Below, piece by piece: positions 4,834 to 5,718 of a DNA stretch of 5,718 nt. The DNA lies in contig DHDH01000028.1 in the NCBI GenBank assembly GCA_002399235.1, forward strand, positions 45,133 to 50,850, written 5' to 3'. Within the stretch, counting starts at the first letter, position 1; every line of letters starts with the position of its first letter. This DNA comes from Firmicutes bacterium UBA4881. GTDB lineage: Bacteria; Bacillota; DTU065. Position numbers and translations under genes: made by a program. The notes beneath the pieces are model-generated. The model saw nothing but the letters and a program-made list of their open reading frames with translations. It did not search any database and was not told where the DNA came from.

Positions 4834-5718
4834 TCAGTTTGAATTAACACCTGTTTGAAATCTTGGAGTAAATAAGGTGTATTCTTTGACTACCTTTTGC
4901 CCCCAATACATACGCACTGGTACTTGATAGTATTTCCCATCAATCTCTTGCTGAGAAGTATTATTAACATACGCATATACGCATGTATTTGTTTTATCAG
5001 CAATATCCTGAGCGATAGAACTTGGAGCAACAATACCGTCGCGTCCACCTGCATTACAACCATTAAGATAAATCTCTGCGTTCTGACTGAATTTCAATTT
5101 TGACCAATCAGTGTCTTTTGTAATACCCCAATCACTAGTAAGTACCAACTGTTGTGTGTTTGAATGTGCATTAACTATTAGTAAATCGATTGACTCAAAC
5201 CCAGATGCTATAGCATCCATTAAATAGTTCTCATTCTTATACTCCCAAGCTTTGAACATAAGAATCTGATCCTCGGGATGATCGTTAATAAATGTCAATG
5301 TGTTATTAATAAAGGCGTTATTATTCGACCTCCTATCAGCACCAACAATCGCTATTATATTCAATAAACCATCCGGATCAACAAACATCAGTGGGTTATT
5401 ATTACAATACACATACCAGTTTAACCCTTGCCTTGCTGGATCTGCTGAGATAAAGCGTCCAAGGGTTGGGTCATAGTACCTTGCATTGAAGTAGTAGAGT
5501 CCTGTAGCATCTAGCCTTTTCCCTGTAAAGCGAATTCGATCTGCATCTGGATAAGACTGTTCTAGTATTACATTACCAAAAGGATCATAAGTGTAACTAC
5601 CAACAATACTTCCTGTGCTATCTGATACCGCCTGGATAGAACCTAGATGGTCTGTATGGTAGTAATAAGTTTTAAGGTTAGGTTCATCTCCTACCACTTT
5701 AGCTAGGTATTTGCCATT
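4834..5718 (-). CDS. RHS-family polymorphic toxin, C-terminal part, with caspase-like cysteine protease tip (5' end outside window)
   Basis: The frame is open through the window edge (NGKYLAKVVGDE...), so the GTG at 5695-5697 is not a true start and most of the RHS shell lies outside. Residues are numbered from that GTG. Residues 1-110 are the RHS-associated core: HTDHLGSI, YDPFGN, FTGKRLD, YYFNARYYDPTLGRF, NNNPLMFVDPDG. The core ends in PLMFVDPDGL, matching the PxxxxDPxGL motif where RHS proteins self-cleave to release the tip. The 177-residue tip has LLIVNAHSN (His178) and IYLNGCNAGG (Cys214), followed by an IAQDIAD helix and a VYAYVN strand. This hydrophobic-strand-His, 36 residues, strand-GC pattern is that of clan CD cysteine peptidases (CHAT, DUF4347 and C80-like). 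A peptidase function is inferred from motifs only. The RHS assignment is near certain; the protease call is moderate. The downstream exported protein (4281-4730) is the likely immunity partner. Confidence 0.9.
   Translation of the reverse strand, partial: NGKYLAKVVGDEPNLKTYYYHTDHLGSIQAVSDSTGSIVGSYTYDPFGNVILEQSYPDADRIRFTGKRLDATGLYYFNARYYDPTLGRFISADPARQGLNWYVYCNNNPLMFVDPDGLLNIIAIVGADRRSNNNAFINNTLTFINDHPEDQILMFKAWEYKNENYLMDAIASGFESIDLLIVNAHSNTQQLVLTSDWGITKDTDWSKLKFSQNAEIYLNGCNAGGRDGIVAPSSIAQDIADKTNTCVYAYVNNTSQQEIDGKYYQVPVRMYWGQKVVKEYTLFTPRFQTGVNSN
5371..5718 (-). repeat. RHS core direct repeat, copy 1 (recombination substrate)
   Basis: Aligns without gaps to 1075-1422 at a constant offset of 4296. 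Hand comparison gives 2 differences over 5577-5718 (142 bp) and about 32 over 5371-5576 (206 bp). The repeat runs on past the window edge. Confidence 0.9.

Noticed and set aside
4848..4850. Upstream ATG as the start of the exported protein
   Set aside because: It overlaps the toxin gene and hides the signal peptide; the ATG at 4728-4730 has AAGGAGG at ideal spacing.
4897..5103. Plus-strand frame of 68 codons
   Set aside because: Antisense to the caspase-like tip; its composition is a by-product of the opposite strand.
5695..5697. GTG as the start of the 4834-5718 gene
   Set aside because: The frame continues to the window edge with conserved RHS residues (NGKYLAK), and there is no ribosome site before the GTG.
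1075..5718. The repeated RHS segments as an insertion sequence or CRISPR
   Set aside because: The repeats are coding, long, few and in the same frame as RHS core; there is no transposase, terminal repeat or regular spacer pattern.

Overview
The window is about 37% GC by eye. All convincing genes lie on the minus strand, so it reads from position 5718 down to 1. Strong AAGGAGG/GAGGAG ribosome sites, low GC and the RHS core style (NNNPLMFVDPDG) suggest a low-GC Firmicute, probably a Clostridia-type anaerobe. That assignment is inference; no rRNA, tRNA or housekeeping gene is present to test it. The region is the 3' end of an RHS polymorphic-toxin locus followed by displaced toxin tips, immunity-like genes and gene scars.

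Layout in the direction of transcription. (1) 5718-4834: the C-terminal end of an RHS protein, open at the window edge, with a 177-residue tip that looks like a His/Cys protease of the caspase-like clan (NAHSN, then LNGCNAG). It is followed by a small exported protein (4730-4281), the likely immunity partner. (2) 4280-3862: an inverted repeat, a plausible promoter and a frameshifted HNH-nuclease-like remnant with a Cys4/His zinc knuckle. (3) 3855-3262: a membrane-anchored protein of unknown function, perhaps an immunity gene that lost its toxin. (4) 3206-2131: a second tip with a shortened core and a long glycine-rich hydrophobic stretch, overlapping by ATGA a two-helix DUF3592-like membrane protein. 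(5) 2105-1617: scars, namely a roughly 33-codon C-terminal remnant and a colicin-D-like tRNase domain cut off before its last catalytic segment. (6) 1620-92: a third tip with about 175 residues of RHS core, an unrecognised 171-residue effector domain, and an overlapping three-helix membrane protein as probable immunity. A strong hairpin lies just beyond it.

How the parts work together (inference from polymorphic-toxin biology). The upstream RHS gene would deliver one tip at a time. The displaced tips lack promoters and proper starts but keep pieces of the conserved core, so recombination through the core could swap in another tip with its immunity gene. The two larger core copies (1075-1422 and 5371-5718) support this. 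Over 142 bp they differ at 2 positions, while over the adjoining 206 bp towards the tip they differ at about 32 (hand alignment). That sharp step is what recent recombination or gene conversion would leave.
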